The notes: generated from the letters alone by a model not told the origin. Numbered from the stretch's first letter, positions 1-10,916 are shown. The stretch is DNA of 35,623 bases from Welwitschia mirabilis (GCA_051453625.1 JBOZIK010000001.1:125128042-125163664); one strand, 5' to 3'. Program-made: numbers and translations.

Positions 1-2
1 TG

Positions 3-440
3 TGGATGTCTTTTGTATATGGTTTTAATACTATAAATAAAAGACAACCTTTGTGGAATGATATAGTTAACATTACTCAATCTTCTCAATTACCTTGGGT
101 CCTTTTAGGGACTATAATTACATTGTTGATCCTACAGAGAAAGTAAATGGTACTCTTATGAGTGCTAGATACATAAAGAAGCTCCGAAATTTATCCCTAA
201 TACTGATTTATCTATTATAAGAAGTGTAGGATGTTTTCACACNNNNNNNNNNTAATTCACCTTTCAAATTTTGTGATTTTTAGTGTGATGATGATGATTA
301 TAATAGAGTCATTCATGTGTATTTTAATTCCTATTCTTTTTACAATACTTTATTTGACATCTATAGGAAATATAAATACATTAAGTAGGGACTCAATGCT
401 AAGTTCATTCATGTTATAAAGGCATGCAACAAAGGGTGCA
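3..440 (+). pseudogene. LINE ORF2 endonuclease domain remnant (exonuclease-endonuclease-phosphatase fold)
   Basis: In the living family this domain nicks target DNA to prime reverse transcription. From base 3 the frame reads WMSFVYGFN, then QPLWNDI and PWVLLG, the usual plant LINE block before the GDFN-type catalytic motif. The frame shifts by one base near 108-110, after which DYN-like residues and a DPTEK motif continue in another frame. Beyond the N run at 243-252, SPFKFCDFW-like residues match the segment that follows the endonuclease in plant LINEs. The N-terminal part of the domain is missing because the window starts inside it. Frameshift and stops make it non-functional. Confidence 0.75.
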
Positions 441-1735
441 TGGTGTAAAAACTAAGCTTACAGATATCCATAGGAAGTTAGAGAATAGACCTAATGATGT
501 TGATCTATTTGTATAAGAGAGAAACTGTATTTTATAATATAATAAGTTGCTTAAATATGAATTTCTTTTCAATAAGCAAAGATCTAAGATCAGATGAGCA
601 AAGGAGGGTGATATAAACTCTACTTATTTTTATGCTTATCTTAAGAAAAGGGGATACAATTCTACTATTTTTTTCATGCAAGATGCTAATGGATAAGTAC
701 TTAATCATCCTAATACAATATAGTAGGAATTTATTTTAGTATTTTATTAGTTATTAGGAAATGAGGTAGATGTAGCTAAAATAGATCATATGTTAAGTGC
801 TAGACCTAAAGTGAGTGAGGAGAAGTGCATAGATCTATGTAGATCTATCACCACTAATGAGATTAAAAAGGATTTTTTCATGATTAATAATGAAAAAGAT
901 CTTGGACTTAATGGATTATCTACCAAGTTTTTTAAGTCTTTATGGAATATCATTAGAGAGGATATTCACAAGACCATCAAGCAATTCTTCATTGAGTGCA
1001 AAAACCAAAGGGTGCCAAATCCATAGCCTTTCATTAATCCTTAAAGTTGTTTCTCCTAATATATCATCAAATTTTAGGCTAATAGCTTATTATATTGTGA
1101 ATTATAAAGCTATCTCTAACATTATCATGTAGAGAATTAAAGGTGTTATTAGTTCAATTATGGAAGATGAACAAACTACATTCATACCTTAGAGGAGTAT
1201 TATTCACAACATTTTATTAGCTTAAGAACTTGTCTAGCATTATGGAAGAAAACATGTAAGTCTTAGATGTGTAATTAATGTGGATTTAAAAAAGGCCTAT
1301 GATTTAATGTCATGGTCTTTTCTAAAGGAATTTCTAGTTGTTTTGGGATTTTCTTATAGAATGATCAACTGGATATTAGCTTATGTTACCTCTTCTTACT
1401 ATTCTATTATAGTGAATGAAGAATTGATAGGATTATTTTGAAGAAAAAGAAGAATTAGGTAAGGAGATCTAATTTCTCCTTACCTCTTTACTCTAGTAAT
1501 GGAATATTTTCTAGGTGTTATAGGAAAATGGCTAATGATTCCCAATTCCATTATCATCCAAAGTGTTATAGGTTAAATATCACTCATCTATTTTATGTAG
1601 ATGATTTATTCTTGTTTTTCATAGGAGATGACAGTTCCATTAGATGTTTGAAGTAGATTCTAAAGCATTTTTTAGATGTATTTGAATTTGAGGCAAATTT
1701 GAATAGGAGTCAGGATTTATTTGGAAGTATCTCAC
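441..1735 (+). pseudogene. LINE ORF2 reverse transcriptase domain remnant
   Basis: This domain copies element RNA into DNA at the nicked target. Visible in order: the linker with a KEGD-like motif (606-612 region), a 79-codon open stretch at 790-1026 with the DLGLNG-STKFFKSLW block (usually APGPDGF-SKFFK), the VSPNIISNFR-like block at about 1046-1080, the catalytic-Asp motif DLKKAYD (1283-1303), a RxGDLISPYLF block near 1455-1490 whose Gln codon is TAA, and the YVDD box (1594-1605, frame 1). The Asp residues in motifs A and C are intact. The frame changes near 1010-1035 and again near 1530, and several stops replace expected Gln or Gly codons. The identity is firm; the gene is dead. Confidence 0.9.
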
Positions 1736-1745
1736 NNNNNNNNNN

Positions 1746-2925
1746 TGGAAAAAAGGAGATATTTATCCATTTAGTGAAGGTGTTCTTCCAGTTAGATATT
1801 TTGGGATGCCTCTTAACTTCAAGAGTCTTTTCATAGCTAATTGTTTACTTATAATACTGATGGTGACAAAGAGAATAAGATCCTAGAAAATAAAGTTTCT
1901 TTCATATGCAGAAAGACTTATCTTAGTTAAAGCTATAATTTAGAGCCTAAATTCTTTTTGGTACAGGGTGCTTCTACTAATTAATAAAGTCATCTCTAAG
2001 ATTAATTCATTATGTAGAAGATTTCTTTAGACAGGATCTATGAACATACTAGGAAGGCTTCTCTAGCATGACATAACCTGGTAAAGCCAAAGGTAGCAGG
2101 TGGACTAGGTTTTACTAATTCTATGTTTATGAATAAAGCTCTTATGTTAACTCAGCTATGGGATTTGACACTTAAGAAGGATAGCCTTTGGATCAAGTAA
2201 TGTAGTGAATATTATTTCAAAGATATAGATGTTTGGTATTATTAGGTGAAGTAGAGCACATATTGGATCATTAGGGAGATATTAAAACTTGGACTTTAGG
2301 CACAAATTTGTATAGATTTTTCAAGTAGTGAACTAGTATGAATTATAGCTAGTAGGCCCTTTTCCATTTCCTCTACATACTTATAGTTATGTGGATAGGA
2401 TCCTAAGGTAGATTGGTATTCTCTTGTGTGAAATAGATTTTATAGATTTTAAAGCAAGCATGCATTTCATGACTTACTTATAATGATAGGCTTGTCACTA
2501 AGGATATACTACTTACATTTGATACACAAATTAATCCTAAGTATGTTCTTTATGGGATGGCTGAAGAAACAAGAGAATATCTCTTTTTTGAGTGCCTCCT
2601 TTGTACTGAATTACTCCAATCTATCATAAATTTGGTAAGGCTAAAACCTTCTGTAGTTACTTAGATAACACTAATATAATGGTTAAACAAAGGTTTGAAT
2701 CTAGATTTACACATCATAGAATTATTAAATACTTGATCATAGCTTGCATCTACCACATTTGACAAGGAAGGAATGTAATTCTATTTAGGCAGGTAGATTT
2801 AAATGTTCAACACATGATCCAGGAGATCAAAATACTATTGAAGATTAAGATTTCATCCATTCAAAGGCTTAAAGATACTCAGAATAATAGAATATGGTGT
2901 CATGAGTTGGGTATTTCTCTGTAAT
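1746..2925 (+). pseudogene. LINE ORF2 C-terminal region (thumb/connection and zf-RVT-like) remnant
   Basis: After the second N run the translation shows the conserved post-RT block: LPVRYFGMPLN-like residues (about 1782-1815), a YAERLILVKA-like block (1905-1935), WxxxxKPKxxGGLGFTN (about 2073-2120) and KALMLTQLWD (2135-2165). This is followed by the NDRLVTKDILL block and a FFECLLC segment (2480-2605) typical of the zinc-binding RT-associated domain. Several frames are needed to read it. The last recognisable residues end at a TAA near 2923. No RNase H domain is visible after it. Confidence 0.75.
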
Positions 2926-2960
2926 TTCTAAGAAGCGAAGTGGGCTAGGCTATCTATTTG

Positions 2961-4515
2961 TTTTTGTTTTTTTTTCTAGATTTAGTATAACAAATTCTTT
3001 CAAAAAATGTTTTATTAATTCTTTGATTTTTTTAGGAGTTAATTCATGGCTGTCTTTTACTTGTAAGTATGGAATTTCATTTATCACTAGAATAGAATCA
3101 AATCTTTTTCTTAAAAAAAACTTTTACATTTTAATCCTTTAATCATATGATATTTTTTGATATTTAAATTTTTAATATGATACCCTTCTTTGATTAAAGG
3201 TGTTATAAAAACTACTATTTAGAATAAAGTTATACATGATTTTTAATTTTAAATTTTGGATACTTATATGAACATTTAAGTGATTAATCTTAATTTTAAG
3301 TTTTTCTTAGTTTTGGTATTTTTGATTAAATATAATACTAGTGATAACTATTTTGATAAAATTTTTATTTTTCCTAAGAAAGCAAGTTAATAAATAAAAT
3401 CTTTTCAAATGTTAAAATGAATTAACTTCATTCATGTAAAGGTAATTAATTTATACGGTAAAACTATTAAATTGAAAGTTTATAAGAAGATATAGATTAA
3501 TAATAAAATATTCACATAAATGATAAGTGGACTAAAAATATTGAGTATATTACATTCAATTATGATATTTTTTTTCTTATGTTCTATGTTGATGAATTTA
3601 ATGAATCTTGAGATTAATAATCATGATAATAAGAAAATGCACTCCAATCCATAAATCAAAAAGGATGAAAGAGTGGATTTTAGTATATCATGACTTGTAT
3701 CCTTCTTGGTATTTATAGAAGTGCTTCATTTATAAATACTTATTTTCTTATTCATGGAATTGAAAAAAAATTCTCATTGTGATAGATGAAAATTTTAAAA
3801 TTTATGTATATAAAAATTTTTATTAATGCATACTACACATTGTTTAATGCATGTTTTTAATTGATTAAATATGGATATGAACCTATGAAGGATTAATAAG
3901 AAACTAGCATGAGGAAATGATGGACATAATTAAGATTACTAATTAAAACAAGAAAATTATCATGCTACGTAGGTATATGAGTTATAAATATGATGTTTTA
4001 TTGTCATCCATATATCAATTTCACTTATCACTCAAGTTCATCTAACTTATCAATGAACTATATTATCCAATTCAATATGACCAATTTTATCCAGTTTAAT
4101 ATGACTATATTATCTAATGGATAAAATGATGCATAAAGTCTTTAACCACTTGGAATAAGAATGTTTGATCTATTATTTACTTAGAAATAAATCTCTTTCC
4201 TATCTTGTAAATTAATTTTTTATTATTATACAGGTGCATGCTATCAAATTTTCTTCTTATTCTTTCATCTTCTACTCTTCTTATCCTCAATTTAGAGTGT
4301 GGGACTTTCAGTTTGAATCTTGAATCATAAAGCTTAAAGCTTAGGAATTAGAGATAAGGATATTAGAGCTTATGAATTTAGTAAATATTCACAAATATCC
4401 ATTAAGTAGTATTCTTCAATCATGTACTCTTTCTAGTAGGTTTTTAACTAGACTTAAAAAAATATAAAGAAGATATTTGATGGATTCTTTTACATGACTG
4501 ATTGATGATATTATT
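2961..4515. other. AT-rich spacer, no recognisable gene
   Basis: Long A/T runs, dense stops in all frames and no motif that I can assign. The only local structure I noticed is the near-palindrome at 3709-3739. It may contain decayed repeat sequence beyond recognition by eye. Confidence 0.6.
3709..3739. repeat. 31-bp near-perfect palindrome
   Basis: GTATTTATA and TATAAATAC arms flank the perfect decamer palindrome GAAGTGCTTC region with small offsets. It could form a short hairpin or cruciform. It has no associated gene, and such structures also arise by chance in AT-rich DNA. Confidence 0.5.
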
Positions 4516-5085
4516 TATCATGTTTTAAAATTTTAAAAAATTTCAAAATTTAGCCTAAGAATTATTTTAATCTTGTAATAAAAATAAAGTAAATAATACA
4601 GTCAAATTAAATGTCTTGTAGGCATAAGGAGTTATTGTAAATGGCTAAATATTTTGTGATGATAAGAATTTTATCTTGATGTTATTTTAACATTATTTTT
4701 AATTATATTATCTTGATTAAGTTACAATTAAATTCATCTTTCTTATCATGATAAAAGTAGTTACATGCTTTCGAAACTCTGGCATTTATTTCTTGAATTA
4801 TGGAGCTATTAGTAATGGTTATTTTTGGAATGTGAAAAAATAATATATTATGAATAATTTGTCTTCTTTTTTCTTATGTTAAAGACTTTAATTCTTACAG
4901 GAATCTTTTTAATGATCATTATTTTGCAAAATAATCAATTACTATTATGATGAATTATTATATGCCCAGTGGCCAGGTAAAGTAATGATGAGGTATTATA
5001 AAACCCCCACTACCTTTACCACCTCCATCTTATGATGGTGTCTCTTCATATTATTAAGTATTCTCATAACCCTAAATTCTCATAT

Positions 5086-5093
5086 TATAAATA
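5086..5093 (+). promoter_or_regulatory. Candidate TATA box of the LTR-like unit
   Basis: TATAAATA lies about 570 bases into the LTR-like unit and is followed by a pyrimidine-rich stretch, the usual arrangement at an LTR U3/R boundary. This is inferred from position and motif only. In DNA this AT-rich the motif has a substantial chance frequency. Confidence 0.4.
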
Positions 5094-5543
5094 GAACTTC
5101 CTTCTTCTCATATTTTTCATACCTTTGGGAAATTCCTTGTCATTGAATATTAGTGATTTTAACTTGAAGCTTAGAGAATCTTTGAGCTTTAGAACCTTGA
5201 AAGAATCTTAAAATATTCATATACTACAACTAAGTATGGGTTTGATTTCATTTTATTCTTACTTTCTTAATTGATCCTTTCTTTATGTGCATCTTTTTAC
5301 ACATCTCTGTTATATCTATTTTCTTGCAAATATTGTAAAGATGCTAGATGTGTGTGTTATTGATACATAAATATATGCATTTCTAGATATATATTTTAGC
5401 TTCTACTATTTTTATCTTGATGAAATTTTTATAAATCTAGTTCCAAGTTTTTCTTATGAAGGATTTATGTTTCCTTGATATATCTTGCTCATACTTCTGT
5501 TAATATTTTGGATTCTTATGATCTCATGGAAATGAAAATTTTA

Positions 5544-5737
5544 TAAATCGCTGAGTGAGGCAGTGAAATGTGAGAACCCATAGATCAGTGAATGAGTAAG
5601 TGGGATCGATTAATTAATTGTACATAGATCACTAAATAATAAAATGGGCTTAATAGATCACCAAATAAGGTAGTAGAGTAGGAGAATACATGAAATATTA
5701 TGAGAAATCCACAAATCACTAAGAGAGTTAGTGGACC

Positions 5738-5740
<3 letters not shown>
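5544..5740 (+). repeat. Degenerate short tandem modules based on AGATCACT(G/A)A
   Basis: Five related modules begin at about 5544, 5581, 5625, 5658 and 5712. Each carries (A/G)ATC(A/G)C(T/C) or AGATCAGTG followed by a GTGAGG/GTAAGT-like stretch and often a GTGG(G/A) or GAACCCA end. Spacing varies from about 30 to 55 bases, so this is a decayed minisatellite-like array rather than a regular one. It lies at the 3' end of the LTR-like unit, directly before the (TA)n run. Confidence 0.5.

Positions 5741-5792
<52 letters not shown>
5740..5792. repeat. (TA)26 microsatellite
   Basis: Uninterrupted alternating A and T for 53 bases between CCCC and CAACC. It sits exactly at the junction between the + LTR-like unit and the inverted - arm. 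The tract is self-complementary, so it would favour a hairpin and replication slippage. The frame through it that encodes Tyr-Ile repeats is not a gene. Confidence 0.97.
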
Positions 5793-5794
<2 letters not shown>

Positions 5795-6136
5795 ACCAGT
5801 TATTTTCATATCATTTACATAAGATTATAATATATAGTCTTTTCAAATTCTAAAAATAATCATTATTCATAGCTTCATAATTCAAGAAATAAATGCTAAA
5901 ATTTTAAGAGCATGGCACTACTTTTTTCATGATAAGAAAGAGAAATTTAATTGTAACTTAATCAATATAATATAATTAGAAATAATGTATAAATAACATC
6001 AAGATAAAATTATTATCATCACAAAATATTTCTATAAGACATTAAACTTGACTATATTATTTATTTATCTTTATTACAATATTAAAATAATTCTTATGTT
6101 AAATTTTAAAATCTTTTAAAATTTTAGGATGTGACA
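5793..6136 (-). repeat. Inverted LTR-like arm, - orientation (right member of the head-to-head pair)
   Basis: Read on the - strand from 6136 it starts TGTCACATCC and then follows the left copy through landmarks such as AAGAATTATTTTAAT, ATTTTGTGATGATAA, GATTAAGTTACAATTAAAT and CATTTATTTCTTGAATTAT. Similarity ends near 5810, so only the outer third of the left unit is represented. ATTT flanks both outer ends (4513-4516 and 6136-6139), but four A/T bases are weak evidence for a target duplication. Confidence 0.65.
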
Positions 6137-6340
6137 TTTAGAGTGTAACTTTCAAATAAATCATTTAATTTATAACAACATTTGAAGGAAGGTAACATTT
6201 TTCGATTATAAAAGTTGAGTTTTACATTTACAAAGTAATGTTTTTTAGTTCAAAAATTGGATGTTACATCTTATCAAACAACATTAAAAAAGGGAATACA
6301 ATTTATAATATAATGATATTACATGTTTATTAGTATTAAT
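6137..6340. other. Short AT-rich spacer between LTR-like arm and copia element
   Basis: No coding potential. It contains loosely repeated GTAAC/GTTAC-ATTT words on both strands, with nothing that I can assign to a family. It ends at the TGTAG that marks the 3' end of the copia LTR on the - strand. Confidence 0.5.
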
Positions 6341-7296
6341 TGTAGAATTGAGAACCCTAGAGGGGAGGGTGAATAGGATTTAAAAACTTAATTAAACATC
6401 TTTACAAAAATTAACTTGCTTGAAATGAATAGTTAAAATTTATGTAAATAAAACTAAAAATATTCTGAAAAACTAAATAACAAAAAGCATAGAAATACCA
6501 AAGAGGAGACATACAAGTTTTATATTGGTTCAAGAAACCCCCTACTCTATTCTTGATAATTAGCTTCTATCCAAGCCTAATCCAGATCTCTGTTAATCTC
6601 TTTCTAGGTATTCTAGGTTAACTTGTAAACTTTACAAATGGACTTTTTTGAGCTTAGTCTCAACCTTCTGTAGAAAAGCAAAGCGATGATAATAATATAC
6701 CAAAATACACAGGTTTCATTTAATCTTTGACTAAAACAAGCATTGTTACACTACTTGAGAAGATGGTACAATTTAAAAGTATATAGTACAACTAACTTAA
6801 CTAAGTATGCAAAAATAAAAATAGTCTTTGATTTGTCTTTGATTAGATAGGATATGCCAATGAGTGCAATGAATGATTTTAAAAAGATTCAAAAGTGATA
6901 TAGTGATTTTAACTCTTGGAAAACATATAGTAAAAGATTTTTATGATTTTTACAAGTAAAAAGACCTTTCAACGGACATAAAATAAACTTATAATGGCTA
7001 GAAAAATCCCATTTCCATTGTAACTAGTCGATCCCTCAAAAGTTTAGTCAACTCCATCTGGTGCTGTCACTTAAGTTTGTCATTATTATGTTCTTCTAGT
7101 TGACCAATGTTTCTTATGGCTTCATGTTTGGTTGACCCCTCAGTGTCTAATTAACCATTTATCTAGTCACCCACATATTCATTTAGTTTCCTTCTTGTTT
7201 AAGAAAAATTGTAACACTTTTTTTCGTTCTAGGTACGGTTGACCTCATAAAAGTTTAGTTGGCCCTTTGTTAATAAAGTATAAATTCCACTCCACT

Positions 7297-7595
7297 TCTA
7301 ATTGATTCCTCAAGAAGTTGATTAAATCCTTGATGATCAACTATAAAAGTTTGATGCTCAGGTCTGGTCAACCCCTTAGGAATCTAGTCAACCCCTTAAC
7401 AATCAGCTATTAAGTATTCATGCTTAGGTCTAGTCGACCCCTTTTGTATCTGATTGACTTCTTGACAATTGGCTGTGAAGTATTGATGCTCAAGTCTGAT
7501 TGATCCCTTGTGTGTTCAATTAACTCCTTTGAAATCAATTTATTTCTGTGTAAGCTTTAAGTGTAATTAACCCCTTACTAGTTTGGTCAATCACT
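7297..7595 (-). repeat. 66-bp tandem repeat array inside the copia 3' LTR
   Basis: Four full units of exactly 66 bases start at 7297, 7363, 7429 and 7495, with a partial fifth from 7561. Each + strand unit starts with TCT(A/G)(A/G)T(T/C)(G/A)A(C/T) and ends (T/C)T(C/T)A(G/A)G or TTTAA. Most carry two copies of a GTCAACCCCTT-like module about 25 bases apart, and a TCAGCTAT-like core. The matching array in the other LTR is at 28792-29086, so the array predates insertion of this copy. Confidence 0.9.
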
Positions 7596-7688
7596 TAAGA
7601 GGATATAAAAACTAATAGGTTTAGGTTTAAATTGTAATAAATTATTTTAGCTTCTGACCTATAATGATTAAATTTTTTTTGCATGAGA

Positions 7689-8451
7689 NNNNNNNNNNNN
7701 NNNNNNNNNNNNNNNNNNNNNNNNNNNNNNNNNNNNNNNNNNNNNNNNNNNNNNNNNNNNNNNNNNNNNNNNNNNNNNNNNNNNNNNNNNNNNNNNNNNN
7801 NNNNNNNNNNNNNNNNNNNNNNNNNNNNNNNNNNNNNNNNNNNNNNNNNNNNNNNNNNNNNNNNNNNNNNNNNNNNNNNNNNNNNNNNNNNNNNNNNNNN
7901 NNNNNNNNNNNNNNNNNNNNNNNNNNNNNNNNNNNNNNNNNNNNNNNNNNNNNNNNNNNNNNNNNNNNNNNNNNNNNNNNNNNNNNNNNNNNNNNNNNNN
8001 NNNNNNNNNNNNNNNNNNNNNNNNNNNNNNNNNNNNNNNNNNNNNNNNNNNNNNNNNNNNNNNNNNNNNNNNNNNNNNNNNNNNNNNNNNNNNNNNNNNN
8101 NNNNNNNNNNNNNNNNNNNNNNNNNNNNNNNNNNNNNNNNNNNNNNNNNNNNNNNNNNNNNNNNNNNNNNNNNNNNNNNNNNNNNNNNNNNNNNNNNNNN
8201 NNNNNNNNNNNNNNNNNNNNNNNNNNNNNNNNNNNNNNNNNNNNNNNNNNNNNNNNNNNNNNNNNNNNNNNNNNNNNNNNNNNNNNNNNNNNNNNNNNNN
8301 NNNNNNNNNNNNNNNNNNNNNNNNNNNNNNNNNNNNNNNNNNNNNNNNNNNNNNNNNNNNNNNNNNNNNNNNNNNNNNNNNNNNNNNNNNNNNNNNNNNN
8401 NNNNNNNNNNNNNNNNNNNNNNNNNNNNNNNNNNNNNNNNNNNNNNNNNNN
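7689..8451. other. Assembly gap, probably false (763 N)
   Basis: The 26 bases before the gap (7663-7688) are identical to the 26 bases just after it (8453-8478). The LTR comparison also shows nothing missing here. The two contig ends most likely overlap and the N run should be removed. Confidence 0.85.
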
Positions 8452-8543
8452 GAATGATTAAATTTTTTTTGCATGAGATACAATATGTTTTGCTAAATAG
8501 AAAACATTAGTTTAACATAAAATTGGAAAATAATAAATTAATA

Positions 8544-8558
8544 ATCTCCTCCTTTGAT
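8544..8558 (-). other. Copia polypurine tract
   Basis: The - strand reads ATCAAAGGAGGAGAT directly before the 3' LTR start. This matches the family's usual AAAGGGGGAGATTG(TT) signature with G-to-A changes. The tract primes plus-strand DNA synthesis in the retroelement life cycle, and its position fixes the LTR boundary at 8543/8544. Confidence 0.8.
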
Positions 8559-8836
8559 ATTGATCACAAACGTATTCTTAGTTAAAAATATTAAATTTGG
8601 AAAAACTCCTCCTCATAAAATGCCTATTAACTTTTGCAAAAGATATTAAACATTTTATAATAAATAAGACATTTTACAAAGTTTCTAACTTATTCCATAA
8701 TTAAAATAATTTTTAGCATAATTTCTGAGACATAAAAATGCCAAAATATATGTGATAAACATCATTTTGATCATGAATTATTTAATAATCATAAGATATA
8801 ACAAAAATTATATTTTATGATGAAATAGATGTGCAT
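8559..8836. other. Copia 3' untranslated remnant between polypurine tract and gypsy insertion
   Basis: AT-rich, no open frame. By position it is the 3' end of the copia internal region, separated by the nested gypsy element from its continuation at 20458 onward. Confidence 0.6.
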
Positions 8837-9520
8837 TGTTGCAGTGTGAATTTATGTAATTCTAAATTCCTTTAGGTAAACCTATAAATCAAATTATCTA
8901 TAGAAAAACACACGCTAGTATAGATAGAGTTCACTTAAATGTCATAATCTTAGTAAAGCCACTGGGCTCAAAGTTAGAAAATTGATTTTCAAAGGTATTT
9001 TTAGTATTTTATCTTTTAATAATTGAAAGTAAAAAATAAAGTAAATGCATTGTAAAGTAAATGGAGATGGAATGAAATGGAAGTAAAATAAATTCTATTG
9101 GATCTTAGTCCTTCTATCATAAGAATAGTTGTCATCCTGACTACCATGGGGATGACATAAGGGGATGTCACCCTATGTCAAAATATACTTCATTAACTCC
9201 ATGCCCCACTATCAACCCCATAAATTTTGTCCATGTCAACAGTGTTATTGTCTTATTTTTTATAGGGATGATAGAGGGGACGATAGGCTTCCTTAGCTCC
9301 AATCTCAAACATAAGCTAGTATTTTGCATGATGAATCCTTCTTCCAAGTATGCAGTGTCAAAATAGGCCTGAGAAACCTTCAAATATGCTAAGAATTACA
9401 TGTTTCATTGATCATCCTGATAGATATCCATAATCATTAATATTATATTTAAACTTATGTAAATTTCCTATGAAAGTATTAAAATACACCACCAAATTCC
9501 TATAAATTGGCATCAGGACA
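8837..9520 (-). repeat. Gypsy 3' LTR with internal deletion
   Basis: On the + strand it runs from TGTTGCAGTG to GGCATCAGGACA. It aligns to both ends of the 5' LTR but lacks the middle part corresponding to about 19459-20027. That explains the length difference (684 versus 1,247 bases) and removes the LTR's TATA box. The junction lies around 9129, where TCATAAGAATAG abuts a GTCATCC motif. Confidence 0.9.
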
Positions 9521-9536
9521 TAGCCCCCTACTTAGC
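9521..9536 (-). other. Gypsy polypurine tract
   Basis: The - strand reads CTAAGTAGGGGGCTA immediately before the LTR start TGTCC. A run of Gs followed by a short A/T tail before TG is the usual gypsy arrangement, and it fixes the 3' LTR boundary. Confidence 0.85.
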
Positions 9537-10916
9537 TTTATTAGTCCCTGACAAAGTGAGTGATTAACTATATTATAAGTCAATGTGACTAAGATAAAAT
9601 AATATTAAAAAAAATGTAAATTGAGTTCAATNNNNNNNNNNNNNNNNNNNNNNNNNNNNNNNNNNNNNNNNNNNNNNNNNNNNNNNNNNNNNNNNNNNNN
9701 NNNNNNNNNNNNNNNNNNNNNNNNNNNNNNNNNNNNNNNNNNNNNNNNNNNNNNNNNNNNNNNNNNNNNNNNNNNNNNNNNNNNNNNNNNNNNNNNNNNN
9801 NNNNNNNNNNNNNNNNNNNNNNNNNNNNNNNNNNNNNNNNNNNNNNNNNNNNNNNNNNNNNNNNNNNNNNNNNNNNNNNNNNNNNNNNNNNNNNNNNNNN
9901 NNNNNNNNNNNNNNNNNNNNNNNNNNNNNNNNNNNNNNNNNNNNNNNNNNNNNNNNNNNNNNNNNNNNNNNNNNNNNNNNNNNNNNNNNNNNNNNNNNNN
10001 NNNNNNNNNNNNNNNNNNNNNNNNNNNNNNNNNNNNNNNNNNNNNNNNNNNNNNNNNNNNNNNNNNNNNNNNNNNNNNNNNNNNNNNNNNNNNNNNNNNN
10101 NNNNNNNNNNNNNNNNNNNNNNNNNNNNNNNNNNNNNNNNNNNNNNNNNNNNNNNNNNNNNNNNNNNNNNNNNNNNNNNNNNNNNNNNNNNNNNNNNNNN
10201 NNNNNNNNNNNNNNNNNNNNNNNNNNNNNNNNNNNNNNNNNNNNNNNNNNNNNNNNNNNNNNNNNNNNNNNNNNNNNNNNNNNNNNNNNNNNNNNNNNNN
10301 NNNNNNNNNNNNNNNNNNNNNNNNNNNNNNNNNNNNNNNNNNNNNNNNNNNNNNNNNNNNNNNNNNNNNNNNNNNNNNNNNNNNNNNNNNNNNNNNNNNN
10401 NNNNNNNNNNNNNNNNNNNNNNNNNNNNNNNNNNNNNNNNNNNNNNNNNNNNNNNNNNNNNNNNNNNNNNNNNNNNNNNNNNNNNNNNNNNNNNNNNNNN
10501 NNNNNNNNNNNNNNNNNNNNNNNNNNNNNNNNNNNNNNNNNNNNNNNNNNCTATTGAATAAATGAATGTCATATACATATAGAAAAAATGTAATATTGAT
10601 AGTTCATGGAAAGATAATGTGTATGAATATTATAGAAATAGTGATAATGGAATGATGTAATAGAATTAAGTAGTACTAATCTTGAAAGAGTAATGCATTT
10701 AAGTTCATTAGTCTAATCCATAAGGGCCAAGGATAAGAGTAAATATATCATTCTTTTTAAATGATCTAAAACATAGGTACAAGAAAACTCTGAGAGTATG
10801 CTACTATAATCCTACAAGATAAAGTCTAGACTTTATTCAATTAACATGAAAAGTAATCCAAACAACCCATCATATATATGTAACATAAAAGCTCAAAACA
10901 TGATCCTTTGGTATTT
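9537..10916 (-). other. Gypsy 3' non-coding region, largely unsequenced
   Basis: Contains the 919-base N run at 9632-10550. The readable flanks are AT-rich with no recognisable protein. The two gap edges share no obvious overlap, so unlike three other gaps this one probably hides real sequence. Confidence 0.5.
9632..10550. other. Assembly gap (919 N)
   Basis: No repeated sequence is visible at its edges. It lies in the 3' region of the gypsy element, where Athila elements may carry an env-like ORF, so such an ORF cannot be excluded. Confidence 0.95.

Larger units (their letters stand above)
1..2960 (+). mobile_element. L1-type LINE (non-LTR retrotransposon), 5'-truncated by window edge, degraded
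   Basis: Conceptual translation in shifting + frames gives the ordered domains of a plant L1-like ORF2: an endonuclease piece, a reverse transcriptase, then a zf-RVT-like C-terminal region. ORF1 and the 5' UTR lie outside the window. The 3' boundary is approximate: coding similarity fades near 2925 and is followed by a T-rich stretch (2955-2975) rather than a clear poly(A) tail, so no target-site duplication could be assigned. Two 10-base N runs (243-252, 1736-1745) interrupt it. Many in-frame stops and several frameshifts show an old, immobile copy. Confidence 0.9.
4516..5740 (+). repeat. LTR-like sequence, + orientation (left member of a head-to-head pair)
   Basis: The first 330 bases or so (4516-4850) match the reverse complement of 5805-6136 at roughly four-fifths identity by eye. 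The partner copy begins TGTCACATCC, a start common in plant gypsy LTRs; here it reads TATCATGTTT, explained by C-to-T and G-to-A changes plus the general decay. A TATAAATA box sits at 5086-5093, as expected at the U3/R junction. The right end is uncertain; I place it before the (TA)n run. No internal retrotransposon coding is adjacent. The alternative reading is a DNA transposon with long terminal inverted repeats. Confidence 0.55.
6341..8543 (-). repeat. Copia 3' LTR (contains a probably false gap)
   Basis: Aligned with the 5' LTR from the CTACA terminus through shared blocks such as GAATAGGATTTAAAA and CAAGAAACCCCCTACTC to the 66-bp tandem array and beyond. The - strand start is TATTAATT, probably TG changed to TA, directly after the polypurine tract. 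Its length is 2,203 bases including 763 N. Removing the N run and one copy of the 26-base sequence present on both sides of it leaves 1,414, almost the same as the 1,410-base 5' LTR. Confidence 0.85.

Noticed and set aside
5585-5809. 74-codon - strand frame rich in Tyr-Ile
   Set aside because: It is the translation of the (TA)26 run plus LTR-like sequence, with no protein feature.
7297-7595. 66-bp repeats as a CRISPR array
   Set aside because: Repeats are directly adjacent without unique spacers, they are present in both LTRs of a plant retrotransposon, and no cas-like gene exists.
7664-8510. Long open frames through N runs (also 9589-10578, 20838-21410, 25168-26233)
   Set aside because: They are open only because N codons cannot be stops. 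At most the few real residues at the edges carry information.
9168-9383. Open frames on both strands in the gypsy 3' LTR
   Set aside because: They lie wholly within the LTR and overlap a dyad motif; no protein resemblance.
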